Assembly: GCA_036877525.1 (NCBI GenBank)
Contig: JAZGTH010000009.1
Span: 3,179,001 to 3,243,000 of the forward strand
Direction of reading: 5' to 3'
DNA from: Chromobotia macracanthus
Taxonomy: Eukaryota; Chordata; Actinopteri; Cypriniformes; Botiidae
DNA length: 64,000 nucleotides
The notes under the pieces: model-generated
Told to the model about the DNA's origin: nothing
What the model saw: the letters and a program-made list of their open reading frames with translations, nothing else
Databases searched by the model: none
Part shown: positions 41,603 to 53,520 of the stretch, one piece after another
Numbering within the stretch: the first letter of the stretch is position 1
Layout of the letters: each line of letters begins with the position of its first letter
Translations under genes and position numbers: made by a program

Positions 41603-44600
41603 GTATGAGTTTTCAGAGAGCGGCTAGCGCAGAAAAAGCCTTTACTGAGTGATGAAATCAGTCACAAGATGTAAGAGATGACTGTAGATACATAAGAGAT
41701 GTAAGAGATGACTGTAGATACATAAGAGATGTAAGAGATGACTGTAGATACATAAGAGATGACTGTAGATACATAAGAGATGTAAGAGATGACTGTAGAT
41801 ACATAAGAGATGTAAGAGATGACTGTAGATACATAAGAGATGTAAGAGATGACTGTAGCTACATAAGAGATGTAAGAGATGACTGTAGATACATAAGAGA
41901 TGTAAGAGATGACTGTAGCTACATAAGAGATGTAAGAGATGACTGTAGATACATAAGAGATGACTGTAGCTACATAAGAGATGTAAGAGATGACTGTAGA
42001 TACATAAGAGATGTAAGAGATGACTGTAGCTACATAAGAGATGACTGTAGCTACATAAGAGATGACTGTAGCTACATAAGAGATGACTGTAGCTACATAA
42101 GAGATGACTGTAGATACATAAGAGATGACTGTAGATACATAAGAGATGTAAGAGATGACTGTAGATACATAAGAGATGACTGTAGATACATAAGAGATGA
42201 CTGTAGATACATAAGAGATGACTGTAGATACATAAGAGATGACTGTAGATACATAAGAGATGTAAGAGATGACTGTAGATACATAAGAGATGACTGTAGA
42301 TACATAAGAGATGTAAGAGATGACTGTAGATACATAAGAGATGTAAGAGATGACTGTAGATACATAAGAGATGACTGTAGATACATAAGAGATGACTGTA
42401 GATACATAAGAGATGACTGTAGATACATAAGAGATGACTGTAGATACATAAGAGATGTAAGAGATGACTGTAGATACATAAGAGATGACTGTAGATACAT
42501 AAGAGATGTAAGAGATGACTGTAGATACATAAGAGATGACTGTAGATACATAAGAGATGACTGTAGATACATAAGAGATGTAAGAGATGACTGTAGATAC
42601 ATAAGAGATGTAAGAGATGACTGTAGATACATAAGAGATGACTGTAGATACATAAGAGATGACTGTAGATACATAAGAGATGACTGTAGATACATAAGAG
42701 ATGACTGTAGATACATAAGAGATGTAAGAGATGACTGTAGATACATAAGAGATGTAAGAGATGACTGTAGATACATAAGAGATGACTGTAGATACATAAG
42801 AGATGACTGTAGATACCTAAGAGATGACTGTAGATACATAAGAGATGTAAGAGATGACTGTAGATACATAAGAGATGTAAGAGATGACTGTAGATACATA
42901 AGAGATGTAAGAGATGACTGTAGATACATAAGAGATGACTGTAGATACATAAGAGATGTAAGAGATGACTGTAGATACATAAGAGATGTAAGAGATGACT
43001 GTAGCTACATAAGAGATGTAAGAGATGACTGTAGCTACATAAGAATAAGATGTAAGAGATGACTGTAGATACATAAGAGATGCTAGAGATACTAATACAT
43101 AAGAGATGACTGTAGATACATAAGAGATGTAAGAGATGACTGTAGATACATAAGAGATGTAAGAGATGACTGTAGATACATAAGAGATGACTGTAGATAC
43201 ATAAGAGATGACTGTAGATACATAAGAGATGTAAGAGATGACTGTCGATTTGTGTTTCTTTCCTCCATTACTGAGCATTGATGTCTTTAATTATGACCAC
43301 AGTCACATCAGCAAGAGATCACTTCATAATGAACACATCAGCTCAAGTGACAACATTCATAAGTCATCTGTGCATCTCAAACTCAAAACAAAAAAGCATT
43401 TTTTATGAATGTTAAACTTACAACACAAAGCAGAGTTGTTGAGGTGGACGTGAAGTTATATTAAACGTCTACCAGAGATCAGTGATAATGGCAATGAGGT
43501 TGTGTATATAGGTTATATACACTAATAGGTTGTGTATCTGTGCCTGTTTTTACTAGTTGAAGGTGTCGTTGTATTTTTAATGTTATAAAAATAAAGTAAT
43601 GATGTTGGCCAACAGCCTTTGCTGTCGTTCTCAGTTTCATGTGCTTTATTGACATGACAAATAATTGGACATTTGTGCTACAAAAAGCATTTGCAGTCTA
43701 CATTCCTCTGTAAGATGGGCGTTACATTGTTTTGTGTTCTCTCTCTCTCTGTTTCTCTCACAGTCTTCTTTTGAGATTTATAGATGATACATTCGATCCA
43801 GAAATTGGTGCAACAATTGGTAAGTCTGTACATCCAAAAATGACTACAGTGTAATGAAGGTAAAGGCCCAGCACACATTTAAACAGAAGTAGTACACAAA
43901 CACAGTAGTATCACCTTAAACTAGGGAACACAAATAGTAGAGCTTGCGTTTTGAGTTTAAGCTCAGACAGTCAGCGTACATTGAGCCTTTTGATTTATGA
44001 TTTTGATATTTGCAACCCCTAAGTAAGGGTTAAACATTTTGCCCGAAGCAGGGGTCTTACTGCAAAATGTTAAACGCTATCTCTCTTGGATTAAAGTGTC
44101 TGCTAAATGAATAAATGTACATGCAAGTAGCGTATGTTCTTTATTACAAGCCTGTTTTGTCTTTAGGATAAAGCCACCCAGTTGTGTATACAGGTTATCT
44201 TTAAATTGTTTACAGAGCACTTTTGAAGGCATGTGGCACTTCATGGATCACTCATTTTGTGAAATTGTGTCTCCTAATAACATAATTAGAAAAAGAGACA
44301 TTCTTTTCAGACCACACAACAAGTCTGTATCAGACACACATGCTGTTGTCGTGCCGGTCTTATTTGAAAAGCGCTTTCATTGCATTCTGGACACCCAGAG
44401 GTAAAAGCTGCAATCTGTAACTTTGACCTCTCTACCACCATCTCTGTTTGAAACATAACATTGACATTTGATGTGCGGTGTTGTGTGCACTGAGAGTTTA
44501 TATTTAACCCTCCCAATTTCAAATAAAACAATGCCAGATTTCCTACACTGGTCCTCTCTGGTAAATCTGAAATTGAGGACTAGTCTGTGCCTCTAGATCT

Positions 44601-47600
44601 GTCATTCGCAGATCTGTCATTTTTTTCACATCTTCCTCTGTCATCTTTACAAATACGTTTTCTTTGTGAGATGTAAATCAGTTTGTAAGTGACATGGCTC
44701 TGTGGAGTGACGAGACAGGTGGCTGTGTTATCCTGTTTTTAAATTTATCTGTATGTAATAAACCCACAATTCCCCATTTAATTGTAAATTCAGGCGTTTC
44801 TAATGTCAGGTACTCTGAGCCGATTGCCTGACAAATGTCTGGGTCCCCAAAAATTAAATCTGTCTTTATGCCTGTGTTGTTTTACCATAATCCTCATAAA
44901 AAAGTTTAACACCTAAATGACATTCACTGGAAAAGACAATATGAAAGATTGTAGTATGATTAAAGATAAACACAATCAGAGTTTATGGGGTTTGTTGTAT
45001 ATGTACTAAACACATCATTTGCTTCCCATCAGGTGTAGATTTTAAAGTGAAGACCCTCAATATGGATGGAAACAAAGCAAAGTTAGCAATCTGGGTGAGG
45101 AGTCAACTGTGTTTTTCCTCTTGTAAGTTTAGTTCAGAGCAGTGCTGGTTTGTGTGAACTCTGTTTCTAATTTGTTAATTACGCTTATTAAGTCTCCTGG
45201 GCATACTTGTAATAGTTTAGACATTACTGCATGGGAAACATTTTCAACCTGAAAACTGACATCTCTGTGTTAACACACTAATATATCAGAAGATGGCAGT
45301 GTTGATCCTTTTAATTTTTTCCCTTCAAAATAAAAGACATTGCGTTTGAAAGTTGTTTTTGGTTTAAAATGAATTTGTTAAAATGCATATCTTGGCAGTT
45401 CATAATAGCCGTTAATACACAATTTTAAGTACCATTCAAAACATCCACATGTGAAGGCTGTTTTGTTTTGGGTTTACAGGACACAGCAGGTCAGGAACGT
45501 TTTCGAACTTTGACACCCAGTTACTACAGAGGAGCTCAGGGTGTCATACTGGGTGAGTGAGAAAGGATCTGTCTATCTAGAATATATCTATTTATTTAAA
45601 AGATGTTTTATTATATACTATACTATGTCTTTTTAGTGTATGATGTCACTAGGCGAGAAACTTTTGCTAAGTTGGATAACTGGTTGAATGAACTGGATAC
45701 GTACTGTACAAGAAACGACCTTGTCAAGATGCTGGTGGGGAACAAAATAGATAAGGTATGTTTCGTTTCACGTGCACTGTTTTTACAGGCATGCAAATCC
45801 AGCACAGCTCGGACATCCACAGTTTTTCTCACGTCTGACATACACTGATCTGTTCCAGCCTCCTGTCTGTGTTACTCCATTTGTCTCTACACAGTAAGAG
45901 TGCAGTGGTGTGACACAGTAAGAGTGCAGTGGTGTGACACAGTAAGAGTGCTGTGGTGTGACACAGTAAGAGTGCTGTGGTGTGACACAGTAAGAGTGCT
46001 GTGGTGTGACAGTAAGAGTGCTGTGGTGACACAGTAAGAGTGCTGTGGTGTGACAGTGGTGGTATAGCACCACACAACTGCTGTTTTTAATGCCACATTG
46101 TTTTTCACACTCTGCCCGATCAGAGGCAATGATAAAACGACTAATCTCTCTTAACGTGATCTCTTGCCTTTATGTCTCATACAGTCTGTAGCGTTGCAAA
46201 ATCTGATTCATTTAGACGCGTCATAAAACCATAAATGTACTGATTAAAAAACATGAGGTACACTTTTGGCTCTCTGCTTAAGGTCATGTTCCTTGAATAT
46301 TTTGTTCACTTTTGCAGGTTGTTACTGGCTTTATGGCTCAGTTTTATACATTATATATGTATGGTATATATGTTCCTGTAGCTCAGTTGGTAGAGCATTG
46401 TGTTAGCAGCGTAAAGGACATGGGTTCGATTCCCAGGGAACACAGTACTGAGTTGTATAGCTTGAATGCACTGTAAGATGCTTTGCGTATAAAAGTATCT
46501 GCTAAATTCGAAATGTAAAAGAACGTAAAATGTATTTGTTTTAATTGTAATGGGTGTAATATTCTTTGAATGCTGTCACTCTAATCGTTTATTATTTAAA
46601 ACATGTTTTTATGCTATAAAAATAGTACACTGATTAAATAATTGCATCATCAGATTGTTATATATGTAGATATTTTCCACCCTTAAGTAGTTTGAAGTAG
46701 TGAGCTGCTTTATGTTAGCAGCTTGTAGTGTTTCTAACTTCTCTTTGAAGGTACTGTAGTTTAACCATTTTAAATGATGAGGAGCTTGTAGTTTGGCAGG
46801 CTTCAGATAGCTTCTCCAACACTGAAGTTTCAACAAAGCACTTCCTCTAAGAAGCACTGTGTTTGATACAAAGAGCTGTTTCTCAGCACAGACACTTTCT
46901 TTTTGTGCAGGAAGACCGTCAGCTTGAGCGAGACGAGGGTTTGAAGTTTGCTAGAAAACATTCCATGCTGTTCATAGGTGAGTTGTCATTTAAACGTTTT
47001 CTTCATCCTTTGCGGAAGAACTCGAGCTTGAATTATTCCATCCAATAAAACAAGAGCATGACTTCAGAATTCATTGCCCTTTTCCTTCGGTTTCAGTTCC
47101 CATTTTTCGTTTCATAATTCATCACCTTCACACGTGGAAAAATCTGACTTTTACATAAGCTACTTTATTCTACTGTTATAGTACTTGCAGGCTACTATTT
47201 TGAAACACTTGGGTCCGTTTGCTAAAAACATGTTATTTAATTGAGATGGATTATTTATACAAGTTGAGCGTGTATTTATTATGACAGCGAATTCAAGTCA
47301 GACTTTACGATGGTTCTGATTTATTTCTCATTTGTGGTTGTGTAATCGTAACATTGCTGTATATGTAGTTGCGGGTCACGGCCTGTGTTCTTCTGTGCTG
47401 TGGGTTTGGTTTGTCATGTGACATGCCTCACGAGTGGGTATGTAAGCAGACATCTGTTTGAATTAGCCGCGAACTCCTCACAGCAAATGAAATCAGCAGA
47501 TGGACGGCATGGCTACAGCCCATACACAGCAGGCCAACACGGCTGTTTTTTTTACTTTAGATTTTATGTTTCCCATTCCATTTTCCTCTGCTACGTTCTT

Positions 47601-48219
47601 AATATTTAGAGCCAAGCATTTCAGGCACCATGTGGATACTTTAACTGAACGATCAGTCTTTGTTTTGCGGCATGTCGTACTGATATAATTTTATCTGTAT
47701 CGTGCAATTAAACTTCCAGATTACATTTAGCTTAAGGGTAAGCTTTTTAGTTTAAGTGTGTCTTGTACTGTACGTACACTTTTGAGGTTAGAAATGCAAA
47801 TTTTTGGCTAGCGCGTTACAAGCAAACGTTCTCTTCGAATGTATTTACGTATGCACTGATCAGTAACAAACCTCAGTACAACTTAATAAATAGTCCAAAT
47901 TAAATTTTCGTGTTATTGTTTAGGTAGCTAGATACTAATATGTATATGATCAAAATTCCTCAACCGTGGCAACCATTGACCTAAAAGCGAAAACAAAGAT
48001 AAATAGTTTGTGCTGATATTTGCTATGGCGCTCCTTGCGACAATGCTAAGGATGTAATGCATGCTGCATTTAGCGTTTTACCATATACATTTAATGGATT
48101 TAGTTTGCTTTAATTGTGGTCTGACACTTTCTGGGTGCAGCAACACACGCAATTAAACTTGTGTAGCTAAAAGCACTTAAGTATTTGCAAATGTGTTCCA
48201 TACTTATATATGTTTTGGG

Positions 48220-48261
<42 letters not shown>

Positions 48262-48434
48262 AGGCCAGTGCTAAGACGAGGGATGGTGTTCAGTGTGCTT
48301 TTGAGGAGCTGGTGGAGAAGATCCTGCAGACTCCAGGCTTATGGGAGAGCATACACAAGACCAGAGGAGTCCAGCTGTCTGAACTCTCGGAAAGCTCTGA
48401 TGGTGGATGTGGAGCATATTGCTCACTTCTCTAA
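41535..48434 (+). CDS. rab18a: Rab18 small GTPase (whole coding span, spliced)
   Basis: Ras-superfamily GTPase of the Rab18 family, which acts at ER-lipid droplet contacts and in ER/Golgi traffic. Seven exons join in phase to 205 residues (human 206). Motifs: P-loop GESGVGKS 15-22 with Ser22, effector-loop Thr40 in ATIGVDFK, WDTAGQE 62-68 with Gln67, NKID 122-125, and EASAKT from 149. The C-terminus is CGAYCSLL, a CaaX-like box with terminal Leu, as expected for geranylgeranylation; a second cysteine sits four residues upstream. The core closely matches RAB18, while the last 20 residues before the box diverge. The a-type paralogue name is a guess; Rab18 itself is secure. The upstream neighbour is afap1; the downstream neighbour mkx converges. 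Confidence 0.96.
41603..43763 (+). other. rab18a: rab18 intron 1
   Basis: 2.16 kb, three quarters of it a tandem array (41669-43245). The remainder is ordinary AT-rich sequence ending in a CT-rich acceptor. Confidence 0.9.
41669..43245. repeat. 21/30-bp minisatellite in rab18 intron 1
   Basis: Two alternating units: a 21-mer (GACTGTAGATACATAAGAGAT) and a 30-mer made of it plus GTAAGAGAT. A GATAC/GCTAC variant marks blocks near 41850-42110. The array degenerates around 43040-43110. Both unit lengths are multiples of three, so reverse-strand frames stay open for nearly 300 codons without meaning. Confidence 0.98.
43764..43819 (+). CDS. rab18a: rab18 exon 2 (switch I)
   Basis: Acceptor TTTCTCTCACAG, donor GTAAGT, 56 nt: LLLRFIDDTFDPEIGATIG. 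Ends in phase 1. Confidence 0.95.
43990..44120 (+). mobile_element. SINE/L2 tail fragment
   Basis: Ends CTTGGATTAAAGTGTCTGCT, AAATGAATAAATGTA, the typical fish L2/SINE 3' tail. The tRNA head is not recognisable; the start is approximate. Confidence 0.6.
44403..44464 (+). repeat. Dispersed repeat, copy 2
   Basis: Same segment as 1439-1497 (AAAGCTGCAATCTGTAAC ... TCTCTGTTTGAAACATAAC). Confidence 0.6.
45033..45094 (+). CDS. rab18a: rab18 exon 3
   Basis: Acceptor CTTCCCATCAG, donor GTGAGG, 62 nt: VDFKVKTLNMDGNKAKLAIW. Ends in phase 0. Confidence 0.95.
45480..45552 (+). CDS. rab18a: rab18 exon 4 (switch II)
   Basis: Acceptor GGGTTTACAG, donor GTGAGT, 73 nt: DTAGQERFRTLTPSYYRGAQ, GVIL. Ends in phase 1. 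Confidence 0.96.
45637..45755 (+). CDS. rab18a: rab18 exon 5 (NKID)
   Basis: Acceptor GTCTTTTTAG, donor GTATGT, 119 nt: VYDVTRRETFAKLDNWLNEL through MLVGNKIDK. Ends in phase 0. Confidence 0.96.
45890..46057. repeat. 24-bp minisatellite in rab18 intron 5
   Basis: Seven units of ACACAGTAAGAGTGCAGTGG plus TGTG, with CAG/CTG variants and two shortened units. Confidence 0.96.
46372..46520 (+). mobile_element. tRNA-Ala-like SINE
   Basis: The head (46372-46443) keeps an A box (TAGCTCAGTTGG), an anticodon-like loop TTAGCAG, a B box (GGTTCGATTCC) and pairing ends GTTCC/GGAAC. The body ends CTGTAAGATGCTTTGCGTAT, AAAAGTATCTGCTAAA, the L2-type tail. It is a retroposon rather than a working tRNA gene. 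Confidence 0.85.
46911..46977 (+). CDS. rab18a: rab18 exon 6
   Basis: Acceptor TTTTTGTGCAG, donor GTGAGT, 67 nt: EDRQLERDEGLKFARKHSML, FI. Ends in phase 1. Confidence 0.95.
46978..48261 (+). other. rab18a: rab18 intron 6
   Basis: 1.28 kb of AT-rich intron with no exon seen; it ends in a (CT)n microsatellite that serves as the polypyrimidine tract. Confidence 0.8.
48221..48259 (+). repeat. (CT)n microsatellite forming the exon 7 polypyrimidine tract
   Basis: About 19 uninterrupted CT units run directly into the acceptor AG at 48260-48261. Confidence 0.97.
48262..48434 (+). CDS. rab18a: rab18 exon 7 (G5, prenylation box, stop)
   Basis: Encodes EASAKTRDGVQCAFEELVEK, ILQTPGLWESIHKTRG, a divergent Ser/Glu-rich tail, and CSLL before TAA at 48432-48434. 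Confidence 0.95.
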
Positions 48435-49480
48435 CACACAAACCAGCATTTAAACAGCGCAGCAGAGATCAATTTAGAAACATAAAATACATTCACCTTC
48501 TTGGTTTACGTACCCATGCACACACACAAGCAAAATGGCCATATGAGCAAACTTATATCACATGTTTTCTGGACAGTGGTGATTGTTTAAAGCATTAATT
48601 GTTTTAGGAGATCTCTGGAACACCAGATGGACTTTAGGAGGAACTTTTCCAGTTCAAGACCTTTTGAAGACATGTTTATCGTTTTAAAAAAGATGAAGCT
48701 TGATTGCACCTCAGATCGGTTTGCTCACCAGTTTGTATACTTCTTGTTAGTGTTTTACTTTGTTTTGTCTTAGTGCCTGTGTTTCTTATTTAGGGAGATA
48801 TAAACACTCATCAGCCCATCTCAACCTTTCAAACTCCTGGAATGAGACCTCAGTACAACACAGATTTCCATCAACATGCCCTCGTCTGCATTGTGTGTTC
48901 TGTCTCTATCAGCCCATCTCTGTATTCCACTTATTCTTACTGTTCGTTACTTACATGAATTCACTTTCCTTTCTTCTACATGAATCTGAATTCAGTTTGC
49001 TTTCATCTCTGTGTTTTCATTCTGTGATCCACATCATCTCTCTTTACAGAAAAATGCTGTAACCAAGGTTTTGGATTTGCACTTTACAGCTTTTATTGAC
49101 TTGGACCGGCCACGTGTTTTGGAAGGGTTTATAAATCAAACAGATTGGCATAATAACTCTGCTTTGTAAAAAAAAAAAAAAAAAAAAGGAATAGATAAAA
49201 CGAGGGATTCATTTCTTTACAGTTACTTTTGTTTGGGAGGGAATTTTTGTCTGCAGCCTCATGGACAGCGTGACATTTACAGTACAGTCTGTTTCTATCA
49301 GAGAAAGGAAAGATGGTGTAAATTTTGTTCGTGTTTAATTAAAAGGGTTCAAGTGAGTCATTAGGGCGTGACAGTGGACAGGTTTTCAGAGAGAGAAACG
49401 GAACAAAAGGGTAAATTTAGAAACTTTTTTTAAAGATCCATAATAGTGAAGCCAAATAAATATTTTCATTTTCCAGGTTT
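48435..49480 (+). other. rab18a: rab18 3' UTR (end inferred)
   Basis: Sequence after the stop includes a 20-base A tract (49168-49187). A possible AATAAA signal (CCAAATAAATATT) lies near 49455. The transcript end is not certain. Confidence 0.4.
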
Positions 49481-52400
49481 AATCTGGACCTTTGGATCTG
49501 GGATATTTAGTCTTGCGAAGTCTGTTGTGTTTGCTTTAGAGACATGCCCAGGGGTCAGATGTTTAGCCTTATAGTCACTGCTTAAAATCTGAGTGGCAAA
49601 GTCTTATTTAGGGCCATTCTGAGTTTCAGATAGTGTGTTGTACATGTGAAAGAAAATGCGTTTGTTTACACACACAAGTTTACACATTTCATTTGTTAGT
49701 ATTGAAAATTATGTATTTACTTAATTACCAGATGCATGCAATGTTTTCTGATGTTTCGCTTTGGTACATTTTGTTTTCTGTTGCAGTGGTAAGAATCTTG
49801 TGCTTCAACATTTTTAGGGCAGTCAGATGACATGCCCCGTGTGTTTCTGAAGCATTTACTGCATATCTGAACCATCTCATATGACACAATCACTTGTTTT
49901 GTTAAAACTGGGGTTTCTCTTTAATGACATTTCTCTGTCGTGTAGATATTAGTATATAGATTATTACTGTTCATTGTTATTATCAAATTATTATGAGTCA
50001 TGTGACTTTCAGTTACAAGATTGTATGAACAATACTGCATGCTTTAATTGCACATTAATGGCTGTATGTAAATATTTGCTGATAATGGACTTGCTCATAA
50101 ACACATTGTATATTGACGTTCGTGCTTTTCTGACTCTACACCGGTATGCTGCAAATGCTTGAAATGACAATATTTTGTCTCTGAATTCTCTCGCTCTCAT
50201 TTCACTCACTCATACGTTTTCCAGCAGTGAGTTCTTGTTAAATATGAGCCACCGCAGGAATGCATCTCCAGGCCTCTGCGACTTCACCATTTCCCGTTAC
50301 ATTTCTGTGTGAATACTGTTGTGTTTACATACTCCTGTGTTCAAAAGGCACCCGTCCGATCATGAAGACAAATATTGCCATTGGACAGACACGTAGATCC
50401 GTTAACCACAGTGACAGCATCGTTTCTCTCTACAGATATGTTTCACAGCCGTTCGACCAGGACTTGCGTATGTCTGTGTTGACAAATAGTCTTAGATGAA
50501 AGATGTTGGATTAGATACACAATTATTAGGAGAAAGTGTCTCGATCAAACATCAACAGCACTTTGCAGTGTCTGTGGAGTTATCCTCATATGACTGGCAA
50601 TTCACACTAGTCGTGTAATTCTGTACGTTAAATTTTCCCAAGAGTCTTTCCTAAATGTTCCCACCTGCCAAACAGAGTCGTGCTTTTCTCCAGCACTGGC
50701 GCAGGAAAAGATATTCCAGATGCAATATTATAATTACATAATATAATAACTGACGAATAATTACCTTCAGGACCAGCTTGGGCTAGCACGATTTGATGCT
50801 GGTGGAGCACCATTGCCATGCTGTTTTTTGTAGTTCATGATCTTTCTAATGAAACTAGTTGACAAGTCTTGTTGATTAGGTAGGATAGTTAAAATATGAC
50901 TCCACTCTGGCCATCTCATTTTTTTTTTGATGAAGAATGCTACTAATCCCATAAACTATTTCCATTTTAACAGTCATGATTCGTGCCACCAGTGAGAAAG
51001 GCAGTATGGGTAATTGTCAGCCTCTCTTTTTACATTTTTTTATGCTACATACATCTAATGACCAGGCCCAGATGGAATCTGCAGACTTTTATTTTGGGGT
51101 GTTTGTGGGAGAAGATATTTGGAATAGATTCAAATATAAGATGTGATTGTGGTAAAGTGCAGAGAATATAGAACTTTAATTGGTGATGATTGACTCAAAA
51201 ATATTGAATAAATATTCAAGGTGTGGGGACGTGTGATATTTGATTCTGTAGGTATCTAAACTGCTTAATGTGCTTCCATGTGGACCTGTGGATTCTGGTT
51301 TCTTCTCTCACTGTCCCAAACTGAAGGCTTAGATGCACCAAAATTTCTGCATAGATCATCAGCCCATGGCCCATTAACCATGACCTTTTATCCCCCCTGA
51401 GAAAGTGCATGGCTGAGTGCTCAGAAGACCTGTCTGCGGGATCATCACACTATCCTGCATGAGTTCATTGTGAGGCGGCAGTGATGGTTTCATAGAGCGT
51501 CGAGTTCTCCAGACATCAGTTGGCCCTGCTTACACACCTGCTCTCGTTATCAGTCTGATTGATTTACCGTGTCAGGCGAGCGGGGCCAAAGCAGTTGTGG
51601 GTGGGCTGATGGTCTGCCTGACTGATCTGAGTTTAGCAATAATTTCTGATTCTGTATTTTCCTCTAGAGAATCATTTTAGTGCATGGTGCTGTATATAAA
51701 TCAAAGAACATTTTCATTAGTGTTAAACGCTAACTGCAGCTTAGTGTGGGGTGATATTTGTGTTGGGTTTAGTCGTGCCTCACATCCTGTAGCTACTGGT
51801 GCCACATTTGAAATGACCGGTTAAAAGCTCAGTCAGCTGTAAGGTTTATGTAGCAATATGCATGGCTGCATTGCATCCAGATGATCCATCTGGATCTGAA
51901 GGACTTGGTGTTAATGTTAAATATCAAGTTGATTGGCAATGCCTGTGGTATTATGGGCAAATCTTTTATAATAATCCTTTGCAACTTTCACAATCAGTTG
52001 CTGCCAATATAGCATATTCTACTCAACACACGGCTCACCAGCTTATGCCGCTTTTAATGACATTTTTTAATGTCTCACTTTTTCCTAAAATTGTTCTTAA
52101 TATTTTGTCAGAATATTGTCAGCTGTGATAAATTTCAGTGGTTGAGGGACACGTTGACCAATCAGAATTAAGTCACACATTATGGTTCATAGCTGTGAAA
52201 GGTTATCAACCATTTAAAAAAAATCTTTCAGTGTGTGCCACCCCTACCTCCGGTTTCAGTAGGAAGTACATGGACATAAGTAAGCAAACTACACTTGTGA
52301 AGCTGTTTATTGGGGTCCTCAGTGCAATTTTCAGTTCTGTCTGGTCTTGCCTCAAATCAGCTTCAACCTTTAAAACATTTTTGATTTTCTGCTCTGGACG

Positions 52401-53329
52401 CATGACGGTTCTGGTTGTGAAATCTGTTGACTGTGCTGTCCACTCTCTCCCATGTGTCAAGATCCCATTTCTGTATTTGACAGCTCTGACGTCCCGTCAC
52501 ACATCTCTGCTCTCCTTCCTTTCCCTGTCTCTTTGTGATGTGCTTTCCTCATCAATGAAAAGCAGCTAGAAACTAATAACACCATCTAAATTCCAGAATG
52601 CTTTGTTTACCTTATGATTTTTGACGTGAGATCATCCAACTTCTGTTCCTCACGAATCGATCTAGTGATGAAAAAATAAAAGACCCTTTGAGGAACGGAA
52701 AAGGTCCTTTTCTTCTTAAAGTCAGTTTTTAGCAGGACGTTAAGTGGGCACATGGGATGCTGAAGAATATATCTGTGGCTGCATTCATCTTTAGCAGGTC
52801 TGCAGGCTTCAGTACCCTCTGTAGTTTCTGGAATATCTGTTGTGTTCTGTCATTCACTCCACATGTACAGACCCACAACTACCAGATTGACTGTTATAGT
52901 ATGTGATGCTGTAGCTACAGGCTACCATAATAAACTAATCACACTGTATAAACATGCTGAGGGTGTAAGCTTTCCTTAAGCAAGAAGAGACAGTGCCACG
53001 GAAAACCGCATGTTTTGCATTTGTATTCATAAGGATTGAAGGGAATAAAGATAAAAGCTGTTCGGTGGTCCTGTGAGAGGGATGATTGACATACGTGTTA
53101 ACAGACTCTATATTTAGTGCAAATAATCTTGCCTTGCAAAATAATTATTCATTTGTCTTTGACTGTCAGATCCGAACCGGATTTCAACGTGTTGGTAAAC
53201 TGAACACACGCAGAACTGCCTGAAATTTCATGTGTGGGAGTTTTGATAGTCAGTAACACAAAGGTCAGTTGAATCTCTTCACTGTTTTTTAATCACTTTG
53301 TTGAAATATACTGAGGAACCAACAACACG

Positions 53330-53520
53330 ATCTCGTGGCAGTTCAAAATGTTTTTACATTTTAGCGATTTGATAGCTAATTCTACATTTGTAATACATTC
53401 GTAAAATCTCATTTGTATGGGTTTGTATGATCTGCTTTTGCCCGGTAATGTACAAATTATTTGTACAAATTCATCCAAAATCGCCACCACGTAAAATAGT
53501 TACGTTTTGCAATGAGCAAA
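53330..53520. repeat. Putative interspersed repeat with internal palindrome
   Basis: Contains CGATCTCGTGGCAGTTC, a short palindrome TGTACAAATTATTTGTACA and AAATCGCCACCACGTAAAA, a layout I associate with small fish repeats. The family is not named. Confidence 0.35.

Larger units (their letters stand above)
43820..45032 (+). other. rab18a: rab18 intron 2
   Basis: 1.2 kb; contains a SINE/L2 tail fragment (43990-44120) and a dispersed repeat copy (44403-44464). Confidence 0.8.
45756..46910 (+). other. rab18a: rab18 intron 5
   Basis: 1.15 kb; holds a 24-bp tandem array (45890-46057) and a tRNA-derived SINE (46372-46520). Confidence 0.85.

Noticed and set aside
42093..42980. 295-codon minus-strand open frame (MYLQSSLTSL repeats)
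   Set aside because: It is the rab18 intron 1 minisatellite; both unit lengths (21 and 30) are multiples of three, so a frame without stops persists. No gene signals.
45783..46129. Overlapping minus-strand frames rich in HSTLTVS
   Set aside because: Translation of the 24-bp rab18 intron 5 minisatellite.
46372..46443. Functional tRNA-Ala gene
   Set aside because: Cloverleaf-like, but it continues into a SINE body with an L2-type tail, and there is no T-run terminator directly after the tRNA part.
49168..49187. A20 tract as the poly(A) tail of a processed retrocopy
   Set aside because: The upstream sequence is the genuine, intron-bearing rab18 3' region with no duplicated cDNA, so it is only a genomic A tract.
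52138..52569. 143-codon open frame in the intergenic region
   Set aside because: Resembles no known family; composition fits chance translation of non-coding DNA.
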